A stretch of 59,460 nt of DNA from a virus, in the IMG/VR virus record IMGVR_UViG_3300022818_000179, positions 1 through 59,460 of that record. The stretch is one strand, 5' to 3'. Position numbers and translations under genes: made by a program. A model generated the notes under the pieces. It did no database searches and was not told where the DNA came from. It saw only the letters and a list, made by a program, of their open reading frames with translations. Below are positions 22,290 through 30,829 of this stretch, in pieces. How positions within the stretch are numbered: the stretch's first letter is position 1; every line of letters begins with the position of its first letter.

Positions 22290-24622
22290 TGGATACATTT
22301 TTTAAGAGAATTCGCCTTGGAATCTTAAACGATCATTTCGACCTACTAGGCGGAGGGACAGTTCATTCCTTCAAGCTCATAGAATATTTGAAAAAATATT
22401 ACGATTGTGAGGTTTACGTTCCCAATAATCCCAAAAGCAACGAATGGCTTAAAGATTTTCTAAATCTTGACACGAGCGGAATAAAAGTGATGAAATACTC
22501 CAAAGGGATTGGACTTAAATACCATTATCTTTTCCTCAATATTTCCCACTGGAGAATAGAAGAAACCCCAGCTTTTAAAAAATACGCTCTTGTATTTTTC
22601 CCTCAATTCTTCTTTCCGCTTTATGATTATAGTTTTCTCGCCAACTCAGAATATACAAAAAATAATATTATTACCCGATGGAAACAACCAGAAGATAAAA
22701 TAAAAGTTCTCTACCCGCCAATTATGACCTCAGAGTTCAAACCTCCTGCTTCATGGAAAGACAAAAAGAATTACATTCTTCATGTAAGCAGAATTAATGC
22801 TCCTGCCCCCGAAGCAGACAAAGGACATGCACAGATGATTCTTGCATTCAAAGAAATGGTTGACGCAGGACTTAAAGATTGGGAGTTTCATATGGTTGGC
22901 CAAGTACAAAATAGAACATATTTTGAAATGCTTCAAAACATGACGACTGGTTATCCAATCAAGATTCACGAAGGAATTTCTTTTAGTGAACTACAAAAAT
23001 TATATACAGATTCAAAGATTTACTGGCATATGACAGGAATTGGTATGCCAGGGGAACCAGGAGCTCAAGAGCATTTCGGGATGACGATTGTTGAGGCCAT
23101 GAGTTCGGGGACAGTTCCCATTTCATATAATTCAGCAGGACCTAAAGAAATAATAATTGATGGAGATTCTGGATTTCTCGTTGATAACGAACAACAACTC
23201 AAACAAAAAACAATGCAGATTATCAAAGATAAAAGTCTATGGGAATATTTGGCGATTGCTGCTATTAAAAGAAGCAAAAGATTTGATGAAAAAGAAATAG
23301 AGAAAGAATTTTTCACCATCGTTGCTGGAACATCAAAGGTAAGCATAATCATAACTGCCTTCAATAATTTTAAATATACGAAAGAATGTGTCGAAAGACT
23401 TTTTCAGGTAACACCACCAGGATTTGAACTTATTTTGGTCGACAACAATTCCAGCGATGAAACTGGTAAATGGGTAGAAGAAGTTGCCATAACTCATGAA
23501 AACGTCAAATTTATTCACACTGGGAAAAATCTTAGTTTTGCTGAATCCAACAATTTAGCTTTAGAACAGGCAACCAGAGAATATGTTTGCTACCTGAACA
23601 ATGATACGGTTCCCCAGTGGGGATGGCTGGAAAGATTGGTTGATGTTTTAGAAACAAAACCCGACGCTGGAGTTGTAGGAGCTAGACTCTATTTCCCACA
23701 AGACTCTCAGGGAGTCTGGAAAGTTCAACATGCTGGTACATTCTTCGATTATCGTAACAATCCAGATCATACGGGGAGATTCCAAACTGATGACAGTGTA
23801 AGAAAAGCTGGAATTGAAGAGGTTGAAGCTGTAACTGGAGCATGTATGCTTATTAGAAAAGATTTGGCAAAATTTAGTGAACTTTATGAGCGTGGGTATT
23901 ATGAGGACGATGATCTCTGCTTGCGGATAAGAGAAAAAGGTTATAAAATATATATGAACCATGAAGCAAAATTGATCCATCACGAAGGAAAAACTCAAGA
24001 CTTGTTGAAAAAAGAGGACAACGCAAAATTCGTAAAAATTACAGCAAAGAATTATAAATTATTTCATGAAATTTGGGATGGAAAAATTACCTCTCTCCCG
24101 AAGATCAATCCTACTTTAAATATGATAGGTATAGATACTGTGACAAAAATAGAAATAGGTGGAGGGGAACATCCTATTCATCCAGAATATGCCCAAGTTG
24201 ATTTAAGAAGTTTTCCCCACATTAAATACAATAATGATGCCAGAATGCTTCCCTTCCCCTCAAACTCCTTAACAAATATCTGTTCGTGTTATCTTCTCCA
24301 GTGTTTTGGTGAAACAGATGCAGAAGACGCTTTAAAAGAATGGTTTAGGTGCCTTCAACCTGGAGGTCAATTAGAACTTCATGTTCCAGATTTAAAACAA
24401 GTCATGAGAGATTTCTTGTCGACTGGTAGTGAAAAATCTCTAAAAGAACTTTACGGAAATTTTGAACATGAATTGAATAGACATCAATGGGGTTACGATT
24501 CCGCAGGTTTGGATAGAATTTTGTCCAGAGTAAATTTTGTCAGAATATCCTTAATAAAACCACCAACTTTACATCCCGATGCTTTGTCGGTGGTTACATA
24601 TAAACCTAATGCCAACCCTTGA
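22289..24622 (+). CDS. Three-domain GT4-GT2-methyltransferase fusion
   Basis: 777 residues with three catalytic-looking modules. Residues 1-345: GT4, with LGILNDHFDLLGGGTVHSF at the start and GAQEHFGMTIVEAMSSGT (the E-x7-E-like region) later. Residues 350-610: GT2, with SIIITAFNNFKYTKECVERL, the donor motif NNDTVPQWGW and the catalytic YEDDDLCLRIREKG. Residues 635-777: a shortened SAM methyltransferase-like domain (KIEIGGGEHPIHPEYAQVD, LKEWFRCLQPGGQLELHVPD). Fusions like this couple two sugar transfers and perhaps a methyl cap (inference). The last 14 bases overlap the next methyltransferase. Confidence 0.85.
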   Translation: MDTFFKRIRLGILNDHFDLLGGGTVHSFKLIEYLKKYYDCEVYVPNNPKSNEWLKDFLNLDTSGIKVMKYSKGIGLKYHYLFLNISHWRIEETPAFKKYALVFFPQFFFPLYDYSFLANSEYTKNNIITRWKQPEDKIKVLYPPIMTSEFKPPASWKDKKNYILHVSRINAPAPEADKGHAQMILAFKEMVDAGLKDWEFHMVGQVQNRTYFEMLQNMTTGYPIKIHEGISFSELQKLYTDSKIYWHMTGIGMPGEPGAQEHFGMTIVEAMSSGTVPISYNSAGPKEIIIDGDSGFLVDNEQQLKQKTMQIIKDKSLWEYLAIAAIKRSKRFDEKEIEKEFFTIVAGTSKVSIIITAFNNFKYTKECVERLFQVTPPGFELILVDNNSSDETGKWVEEVAITHENVKFIHTGKNLSFAESNNLALEQATREYVCYLNNDTVPQWGWLERLVDVLETKPDAGVVGARLYFPQDSQGVWKVQHAGTFFDYRNNPDHTGRFQTDDSVRKAGIEEVEAVTGACMLIRKDLAKFSELYERGYYEDDDLCLRIREKGYKIYMNHEAKLIHHEGKTQDLLKKEDNAKFVKITAKNYKLFHEIWDGKITSLPKINPTLNMIGIDTVTKIEIGGGEHPIHPEYAQVDLRSFPHIKYNNDARMLPFPSNSLTNICSCYLLQCFGETDAEDALKEWFRCLQPGGQLELHVPDLKQVMRDFLSTGSEKSLKELYGNFEHELNRHQWGYDSAGLDRILSRVNFVRISLIKPPTLHPDALSVVTYKPNANP

Positions 24623-25229
24623 AAGAGCCACTTTTGACAAAAATACACCAAATGTTGTTTTGAGAGAACATTTACTAAGGTATGTCTATGCCTTGAAATT
24701 TGCTCAAGATGCCAATGTTTTAGATGTTGCTTGTGGAACTGGATACGGAAGCCTTTTATTAGAAAAGATTGCCAAATCTGTTGTGGGTCTTGATAATAGC
24801 CAGATAGCAATTGATGTTGCAAATCACAACGGAGAATATGAATCTGACGAGGGCAACTGGGAATTTGAACTAAGAAATCTAGAAAAAGATGAAAATTTAT
24901 TCTCAGAATACTATAAAGAAAAATATAATCTTGTGACTTGTTTTGAAACAATCGAGCATTTATCTAATCCAGACTTTTTAGTTGAGAATATAAAAAAACA
25001 TTTAGCAACTCACGGAGTGGTAATTTTTAGCACGCCTTATGTAAAGGAACCAGAAAAAGGCGATGACAACGAATGGCACAAAACAAGCTTCGATGTCCAA
25101 AAATTTGTTGATTTCATAGATAAACATTTTCCAGAAGAAACTACTAAAAAAACTTTGCATTACCAAGATCAATGGGGAATGTCCGAAACTGAGTGGAAAC
25201 CCTATTTAATGGTAACAGTTGAAACATGA
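24609..25229 (+). CDS. Class I SAM-dependent methyltransferase
   Basis: ATG 24609 preferred; a longer frame from 24579 is inside the previous gene. About 206 residues: MPTLERATFDKNTPNVVLRE, then the SAM-binding motif I VLDVACGTGYGSLL, an acidic second strand VVGLDNS and a post-motif IEHLSNPDFLVENIKKH. The end WHKTSFDVQKFVDF fits sugar or small-molecule methyltransferases. It may methylate glycan sugars built by adjacent enzymes (inference). It overlaps the fusion gene by 14 bases and the next gene by four. Confidence 0.85.
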   Translation: MPTLERATFDKNTPNVVLREHLLRYVYALKFAQDANVLDVACGTGYGSLLLEKIAKSVVGLDNSQIAIDVANHNGEYESDEGNWEFELRNLEKDENLFSEYYKEKYNLVTCFETIEHLSNPDFLVENIKKHLATHGVVIFSTPYVKEPEKGDDNEWHKTSFDVQKFVDFIDKHFPEETTKKTLHYQDQWGMSETEWKPYLMVTVET

Positions 25230-25546
25230 TTAAAATAAAAAAAATACAAATTCCAGCCCAAGTAGCACGCGTAGTTATAAAAGAAGTTTACGTTTGTGAT
25301 TTATGCGGAAAAGAAGGAACGCTTTCAACGTGTGCAATTTGTGGAAGGAATATTTGTCGAGATTCTTTTAACAAATGTTCTAAGAGAGAATATGGAATAG
25401 GAGATGAAGAAATTTTATATTGTTTAATTTGTTATAAGTTTTTTTATAAAAAATTCAAAGCAGAATACGACAAAATTGAAGAAGATGCTTATAAAGCACA
25501 AGAAAAACTAATCGAGATAATTAAAACAAAATCTCTAAATCTATGA
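25226..25546 (+). CDS. Cys-rich zinc-binding protein, 106 aa
   Basis: CDLCGKEGTLSTCAICGRNIC gives several C-x2-C pairs, and a further pair CLICYKFF lies in the middle. The C-terminal 40 residues are a Lys/Glu helix. This looks like a two-zinc RING/FYVE-like or ribbon-type fold but the exact class is uncertain. Unknown function. It overlaps the methyltransferase stop by four bases. Confidence 0.6.
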   Translation: MIKIKKIQIPAQVARVVIKEVYVCDLCGKEGTLSTCAICGRNICRDSFNKCSKREYGIGDEEILYCLICYKFFYKKFKAEYDKIEEDAYKAQEKLIEIIKTKSLNL

Positions 25547-25549
25547 AAA

Positions 25550-25578
25550 TTGTCTCTGAACGCTATCTGATGTATAAT
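25550..25578 (+). promoter_or_regulatory. Promoter of the HNH gene, inside a glycosyltransferase-like leader
   Basis: TTGTCT (25550-25555), 17-bp spacer and TATAAT (25573-25578) stand just before ATG 25586, so the transcript would start essentially at the start codon. The same stretch, if translated from ATG 25543, encodes KIVSERY, a near copy of the VVSERY in the nearby glycosyltransferase. Confidence 0.5.
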
Positions 25579-25585
25579 ATGCTTA

Positions 25586-25930
25586 ATGAGAAAAAAATAT
25601 ATATTCAAAATAAAAATTTGCCATCTTTGCCAAAAAGAGTATGTCCCTACAAGCGGAACTCAAAAAGTATGTAAAAACTGTAAAAAGAAACGTGTTAGAA
25701 ACTATCAAACATTGTGGACAAACAATAACAAAAAAAAAGTATTAAAAAACTCCCATCAGTATAGAATAAGAAATTTAGAAAAAGTCAGAGCAAGAGATAG
25801 AATTTACAAACAAAAAGAAGATAAAGAAAAAAGAAGGAAAAGAGATAGACTGCTTTATTTAAAAAATAAAGAAAGGTATAGAGAAAAAGCACGCAGATGG
25901 AAAAAAAATAATTTAAACAAAGCATCTTAA
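25586..25930 (+). pseudogene. HNH endonuclease, N-terminal part (cut by inversion 3)
   Basis: This frame encodes CHLCQKEYVPTSG and CKNCKKKRVRNYQ (a Cys-pair ribbon), then a Lys/Arg-rich region as in homing HNH proteins. After about 25917 the coding jumps to the minus-strand copy at 27039-26748. Joining the two gives 208 codons with the HNH core VDCQKK...LTKDHVIPLTKWNKY and the final CRSCNSSKYNHV. Alone, the + strand frame stops at 25930 and has only the N-terminal half. It carries its own promoter. Very likely a homing-type nuclease inserted next to a glycosyltransferase gene. Confidence 0.8.
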
Positions 25931-26755
25931 TTTATCTTTTAATAATTTATTGGTTTCATTAATCATTGCCAGAGTATTTTCTGCATAAATAATATTTCCA
26001 TTTTCTTCATTAAAATACTTTTTATATACATTAAAGTTGGTTTTCAAAGCAACGACTGGCATACCGCAACCCATTGCTTCAAGTGGACTCCTGTCCAACT
26101 TCCAAGCACAATTAAAATAGACTTGATAGAGTTGGAGAGCTTTGACCATTTCTTCTTCTGATTCTATTGAAATAGCATTTGGAAAATTTTTGTCATCTTT
26201 CGCAATAACCTGGATAGGAATGAGCTTGTAGGCTGGCTCTAGAACTTTATATCCTTTAAGATCTGGGCCCCAGCCGCTAAAAGCTCTAGTTGCAATTGTG
26301 ATTGCCGTTGCCTTGAGAGGATCGTATCCTTTGAAGATTTCTGTATCTATCGGATGAGGTCGAATAATTGGTGTGCCGCATTTCCACATTTCCGCTTCCT
26401 CATCACTCCAATATACAACTGGATTATCGCCCAAAATCTTGGCCAGCTCGTCTGGTTTATCCCAATCCTGTGGAACTTGATCTATGTGAAAAACGCATGG
26501 CTTCCCGTGACTTAAAACGTCTCTCCAGCGATTAACTGTCACAGCATATCCTAAATCAACCTCATCCCAGTTTATATCTGGCCAGGGTACAATTTTGGCA
26601 TTAGAAGGGAGTGGTCTTCCAGTAAAAGGATAATTATTATCGACAACGAGAAACTCATGCTCGGCAAGAGTTTTATACATGTAATGTTCGCAAAAATTGT
26701 GATAGCGTTCTGAAACCACCGTGAGTTTTCTCTTGATTTGATTCTCTTCAGACAT
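25913..26755 (-). pseudogene. GT4-like glycosyltransferase, N-terminal and central part (inverted)
   Basis: On the minus strand this encodes a glycosyltransferase of 280 residues. It starts near KRKLTVVSERYHNFCEHYMY and includes IVPWPDINWDE, a PHPIDTEIFKG turn and LDRSPLEAMGCGMPVVALK, the GT4-type C-terminal nucleotide-sugar block. The last residues (KDKLRCF) continue, after flipping, into the + strand fragment 27040-27149, giving a 315-residue protein. On minus it runs on to KLRCFV and stops, so the intact protein needs the flip. It is a member of the island's sugar-transfer set; the sugar and acceptor are unknown. Confidence 0.85.
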
Positions 26756-27039
26756 GATTATATTTACTGCTGTTACAACTTCTGCATCTGGGCATAATAT
26801 TAATTATGTCGTTGTAGCCATAAGTAATTTCTAAATGATTTTCTATATATTTGTTCCACTTTGTTAATGGAATTACATGGTCTTTAGTTAGTTTAATTTC
26901 AGGTTCTTTTTTCTGACAGTCAACACATGTAAAATTGTATTTTTCTTTTAATTTTAACCATTCTTTAACCGTGTGTCCTCCTGGACGATTTATTCCTTTT
27001 AACCGTGCATACCTATTAAGATTCCAAATAAGAGCTTTG
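25918..27039. repeat. In-place inverted segment with 6-bp arms (inversion 3)
   Basis: CAAAGC (25918-25923) and GCTTTG (27034-27039) are inverted ends of a 1122-bp segment. It holds the N-terminal and central part of the glycosyltransferase and the C-terminal half of the HNH gene, both on minus. Flipping it restores both genes without gain or loss of bases (624 nt for HNH, 948 nt for the glycosyltransferase), and both read on +. Confidence 0.9.
26748..27039 (-). pseudogene. HNH endonuclease, C-terminal core (inverted)
   Basis: On minus this encodes the catalytic part: a stretch before FTCVDCQKKEPEIKLTKDHV (first Cys pair and the conserved D-H), then NIMPRCRSCNSSKYNHV with a second Cys pair and the final His. 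The minus-strand reading also extends upstream to 27071 as an artefactual start. It joins the N-terminal part at 25586 when inversion 3 is flipped. Its stop overlaps the glycosyltransferase start by 8 bases on the minus strand. Confidence 0.8.
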
Positions 27040-27149
27040 AAATTGGTAAAAAAGCCAGAGAAACAATTCAAAAATATTGGACACCAGAATTGGCACGAGA
27101 AGGATGGAATAGGGCCTTTGATTTAGCAAAAAGCTTATGGAAGAAATAA
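27040..27149 (+). pseudogene. C-terminal fragment of the inverted glycosyltransferase
   Basis: From 27040, in the right frame, the sequence encodes EIGKKARETIQKYWTPELAR and ends LAKSLWKK with TAA at 27147-27149. This is the missing C-terminal helix of the glycosyltransferase whose main part is on minus at 25913-26755. The join at GCTTTG keeps the frame. Confidence 0.8.
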
Positions 27150-27219
27150 ATTATTAATATATTTAAAGGACAATCAATAATTGGCGAAATATCGCCAGTT
27201 GTTAATTGGATCAAAAAAG

Positions 27220-27882
27220 ATGTTAAATAAAAATTATAAAGATGTAAAAGACCAATGGGACTTAACTTCGGAAGACGACAACTGGAGAGGATTTTTAGCC
27301 GCAGGTCACGAAAATGAAGAATCTTTTAGAACAAGCGGGGCCGAATGGACACAAAGACTTTTGATATTCTTACTTAAACACAATATTTATTTATCTAATT
27401 CAAGAATAGTTGAATTAGGCTGCGGAGCAGGAAGAATGACAGAATTTTTAGCTTTAACTGCAAAACGTGTTCAGGCTGTTGATATTTCTGCTGGTATGAT
27501 AACAAGGGCAAGAGAAAGATTAGGAAAATTATCTAATGCAGAATTTTTGTGCATAATCCGTGATTTTTCAATTATCACTGATTTATCAATAGATATAATT
27601 TTTAGCGTAGCAGTTTTACAGCACAATCCAGAAGACACAGTAAGAAGATTATTTCAAGATGGAATAAGAATATTAAAAAAAGGCGGGTATTTTGTTTTTC
27701 AAATTCCAATAGACAAAACACATCATGAGGAACCTTATGAACCACAACATTCAGTTGATATGGTTTATTGGACAATAGATGAATTACAAGAAATTGCTAG
27801 AGTATATAAATATAAAATAATAAACATTCCAAAAGACACAATGTCTAATGGAAATGATTATTTTATTTTCCAAAAAATATGA
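27220..27882 (+). CDS. Class I SAM methyltransferase
   Basis: Start ATG 27220 (TTG 27181 is an alternative). It begins MLNKNYKDVKDQWDLTSEDD. Motif I is VELGCGAGRMTEF, then AVDISAGMITRAR, and a later LQHNPEDTVRRLFQ and LKKGGYFVFQIPID. This arrangement is like sugar O-methyltransferases of polysaccharide clusters. It follows the inverted GT and precedes a small gene whose start overlaps its stop by ATGA. Substrate not known. Confidence 0.85.
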   Translation: MLNKNYKDVKDQWDLTSEDDNWRGFLAAGHENEESFRTSGAEWTQRLLIFLLKHNIYLSNSRIVELGCGAGRMTEFLALTAKRVQAVDISAGMITRARERLGKLSNAEFLCIIRDFSIITDLSIDIIFSVAVLQHNPEDTVRRLFQDGIRILKKGGYFVFQIPIDKTHHEEPYEPQHSVDMVYWTIDELQEIARVYKYKIINIPKDTMSNGNDYFIFQKI

Positions 27883-28127
27883 AAAATATAAAAAAAGAGT
27901 TTAGATTGTTTAAATGGGGATTGAGTTCTTATGTTACTCGAGTTAATCTTCATAAAAATATTAAACAAACAACAACGGATTGCTTATTTTTATTAAGTTT
28001 TGGCTACCAGAAAAATATTCTGACATTAAAAGACCATCAGTTATTTTTCTATTTTGATATTTTACATTTTAATTTCCCAGAAGCAGGAAAAGCAAGAATA
28101 AGCTTTTCTATCCCAATAAATATATGA
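27879..28127 (+). CDS. Hypothetical protein, 82 aa
   Basis: Basic and hydrophobic-rich protein beginning MKNIKKEFRLFKWGLSSYVT. No family recognised. It is coupled by ATGA overlaps to a methyltransferase gene upstream and a glycosyltransferase downstream, so it is probably a real part of the island operon. Confidence 0.5.
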   Translation: MKNIKKEFRLFKWGLSSYVTRVNLHKNIKQTTTDCLFLLSFGYQKNILTLKDHQLFFYFDILHFNFPEAGKARISFSIPINI

Positions 28128-29146
28128 AAATCTCATTTTATGACGGTCACGGAAAGTTGGAGTTCAATCCATTTACAGAAAGAAATATAGGGGTAGGTGG
28201 AACTGAAACAGTGATAATCCAAACCGCGAAAGCATTGTCTGCTCGCGGGCATGATGTTACTGTTTATACGAGAACAAACTTTCCCGACATTTACGATGGA
28301 GTAAAATATTACCAACACGTAGATTATGAACCAAGCGAAGAAGATGTTTTGGTTGGTTTTGAAAATTTCCCAGAACATTCCAATGCAAAAAAGGTTTTTA
28401 ATTGGTCAAACAGATATTATACTAACGATGTCGTTCGCTATCCAAACGTAGATAAGCTTCTGGTTGTCAGCAAGTGGCAAAGAGATTATTTTGCCTCTAA
28501 TCTTTCTCCAGAACTTGTCGGGAAAATTGCAGTAGTTGAACCTGGGGTAGATAAAGAATTCTTTAGAGAAGATATTGAGAGAAAAGATTTTGACATAACC
28601 TACGCTGGATTTCCTGGCAAAGGAGGAATGCAGGCTTTAATTCCAATAATGCAGAGATTAAAAATAAAAGTTCCAGAAGTTATTCCCTATGTTGCCTTTC
28701 ATGTTTATGGAAAAGGTAATTTATGGGGATGGGATGACGATCAATACCGACCCCTTTATGACCAATTAATTAGAGAAAGAATGTTATATCACGGACAGAT
28801 TGGCAAAAAAGAAATGACAATGAGATTAAATCAAACAAAGATTTTTATTTACCCAGTCGGAGCACATCAGAAAGAAACATTCTGTCTTGGAGTTCTTGAG
28901 GCAATGGCGGCAGGATGCGTGGTCATTGCCAGCGACAGTGGAAATATTAAAAATCTGGTTGGTGACAGGGGATTTATAATTCCAGGAGACATAAATCATT
29001 ATTCTTGGGGAATTGAGGCTGTTGAAAAAATAATAAAGATTTTCAATGATCCAGTTCTATTTGGAGAATTAAGTAATAAATCAAGAGAATTTGCCCGTTC
29101 TTTTACTTGGGAAAAAACTGCAGAAACCTTTGAAAAATTATTATGA
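28124..29146 (+). CDS. Glycosyltransferase, GT4-like
   Basis: 340 residues. N-terminal domain has NIGVGGTETVIIQTAKALSA, the glycine-rich GT4 start. The C-terminal domain has a VVEPGVDKEFF hinge, GKKEMTMRLNQTKIFIYPVG, and ETFCLGVLEAMAAGCVVIAS, the typical nucleotide-sugar region with the two glutamates, then a final helix SFTWEKTAETFEKLL. It should be a retaining transferase. The gene is embedded between methyltransferase genes, suggesting one shared glycan pathway. The last four bases overlap the next gene. Confidence 0.88.
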   Translation: MKISFYDGHGKLEFNPFTERNIGVGGTETVIIQTAKALSARGHDVTVYTRTNFPDIYDGVKYYQHVDYEPSEEDVLVGFENFPEHSNAKKVFNWSNRYYTNDVVRYPNVDKLLVVSKWQRDYFASNLSPELVGKIAVVEPGVDKEFFREDIERKDFDITYAGFPGKGGMQALIPIMQRLKIKVPEVIPYVAFHVYGKGNLWGWDDDQYRPLYDQLIRERMLYHGQIGKKEMTMRLNQTKIFIYPVGAHQKETFCLGVLEAMAAGCVVIASDSGNIKNLVGDRGFIIPGDINHYSWGIEAVEKIIKIFNDPVLFGELSNKSREFARSFTWEKTAETFEKLL

Positions 29147-29736
29147 TTAAGCTAAGTAGAGAAGAAGCTGCTAAAGTGCAAGCAGAAGCAAATACTGACG
29201 ACTCAACAATTCAGGGTCAAATAGAACACCAACCCTTTATCAACAGATCTATCGACACGGTAAATCAATTAAAAGATTACTTTGTGGGAAAAGTGGTAGA
29301 AATTGGTTGCGATTTTGGCCACGCCAGCACAGAGTTGCAAAAACTTGATCACGAAGTTGTTGCCATAGATATTGTTGATTTTAGAGTTGAAGCTGCTAAA
29401 AAAAGAGGAGTAAATGCAATTTTGGCTACGATGGAAAATTTACCATTTAAAGATAAAGAATTTGACACTGGTCTATATAGTCATGTTCTTGAACATTCCT
29501 ACGATTTCGAAAAAGCAGTCTCTGAAGCTAAACGTGTATTTAAAAGATTAATAATTATAGTTCCTATCAAGGATGCTTTTTATCTACCCTGTCATACAAG
29601 TCCTATTGAAGACAAGGCCGTCATAAAAAATGCCTTTCCAGGAAAAGTCGTTCTTGAAACAGAATGGAATCGGCTGAATTGGAAAGACAAAGAAGGTCAC
29701 GACACAATGGAATTTGTATATATTGTAGATTTATAA
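29143..29736 (+). CDS. Class I SAM methyltransferase
   Basis: 197 residues. Motif I is VVEIGCDFGHASTELQ, then VVAIDIVDFRVEAAK, and LYSHVLEHSYDFEKA in place of the usual post motif. Such enzymes are common in glycan clusters. The last part, WNRLNWKDKEGHDTMEF, is atypical. Substrate unknown. Confidence 0.8.
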   Translation: MIKLSREEAAKVQAEANTDDSTIQGQIEHQPFINRSIDTVNQLKDYFVGKVVEIGCDFGHASTELQKLDHEVVAIDIVDFRVEAAKKRGVNAILATMENLPFKDKEFDTGLYSHVLEHSYDFEKAVSEAKRVFKRLIIIVPIKDAFYLPCHTSPIEDKAVIKNAFPGKVVLETEWNRLNWKDKEGHDTMEFVYIVDL

Positions 29737-29740
29737 AATT

Positions 29741-30329
29741 ATGGAACAAAACATTTTGAAAATTTCTAATTGGGGGCAAACATGGAGCAGATCCATGGGA
29801 AAGTCTGGATTAACATGGGCAGTTGAAAATGAAACCGCAGATCTATTATATGGATTCGTAAGAATGACCAAGCCCGTAAAGATTCTTGAAATAGGAACTT
29901 TTGAAGGAGTAAGTTCAATTGCCATGGGAATGGCATTAAAACAAAATGGAAAAGGAAAAAATTTGGACAGTTGATATTAAAGATTTTGGACAAAAAGAAA
30001 CCATCAAAAACATGAAACTGGAAGGAATAATAGAGTGTTTATTCGGAGATGTTGCCAAGACTGTCCCAGAATTGATGAAGAAAGAGGGGATGGGAGATAA
30101 TTTCCAAATGGTTTTTGTTGATGACGGTCATTCCTATGATGAGGCAACAAGAGATTTAGAAATAGCCTATTCATTTCTAGATAAATATGGATATATTTTG
30201 GTTCATGATGCTGTCGCCGTAACTGAAGTTGCCGAAGCAATTGACGCATTTTTAACAAGACATCAGAATGAATTTGAAAAATTGACAATCGCCAGTGTTG
30301 ACGGTTTATGTATTCTAAAGAAAATATAA
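29741..30329 (+). pseudogene. SAM methyltransferase (CmcI/Methyltransf_24-like), frameshifted
   Basis: The N-terminal part (29741-about 29955) encodes KILEIGTFEGVSSIAMGMAL, the motif I of this family. The C-terminal part, in another frame from 29946, gives IWTVDIKDFG, then FQMVFVDDGHSYDEATRDLE and ILVHDAVAV. Removing one A from the A6 run at 29956-29961 makes them one protein of about 195 residues. A single homopolymer indel is the simplest explanation, and sequencing error cannot be excluded. The family binds SAM and often methylates sugar or hydroxyl groups. Confidence 0.75.
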
Positions 30330-30331
30330 AT

Positions 30332-30829
30332 ATGGCAAGCGAAATCAGGGAAACAATTTTTAGGACAATGGAAGAATATCGGGGAATGATAAACCCAGAT
30401 AATAGAAACTGGAAAGTTCTAGAAGTGGGAATTGATGGAGATCCAAAACCAGGAGGTAACTACCAATATTTTGGAACAGGGAACGAATATAAAACTCTGG
30501 ATTATTTACCAGAACTCAAACCAGATTTTGTCGCTGATATAACCGATACAAAGATGCCAAGCGAGGAATGGAACTTAATCATTTGCTCACAAGTTCTAGA
30601 GCATGTATTTTATTTTCAGAAAGCTATCTCGGAAATATATAGAATGCTAAAACCAGGAGGATTTGCCATTATTGACTGTCCTTGGGAATATCCATATCAT
30701 GGTTTGTCAACCTATGATGATTATTGGAGAATTTCCTATACAGCCTTAAATAGATTAATGGCAAGAGTTGGTTTTACTGTAAATTGCAACCAGGTCGGAC
30801 CGTTGACTACCGCCCTTGGTAAAAAATAA
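30332..30829 (+). CDS. Class I SAM methyltransferase
   Basis: Start ATG 30332 preferred (a start at 30308 overlaps the previous gene). About 165 residues, a shortened Methyltransf_11-type: WKVLEVGIDGDPKPGGNYQY, then a post motif WNLIICSQVLEHVFYFQ, and YRMLKPGGFAIIDCPWEYPY. Its stop overlaps the start of the dehydrogenase by one base. Probably methylates a sugar or an amino-sugar in the pathway (inference). Confidence 0.75.
   Translation: MASEIRETIFRTMEEYRGMINPDNRNWKVLEVGIDGDPKPGGNYQYFGTGNEYKTLDYLPELKPDFVADITDTKMPSEEWNLIICSQVLEHVFYFQKAISEIYRMLKPGGFAIIDCPWEYPYHGLSTYDDYWRISYTALNRLMARVGFTVNCNQVGPLTTALGKK

Noticed and set aside
26748-27071. Minus-strand HNH and glycosyltransferase as a genuine opposite-strand operon
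   Set aside because: Flipping the 1122-bp segment restores both genes to full length on + with exact frames.
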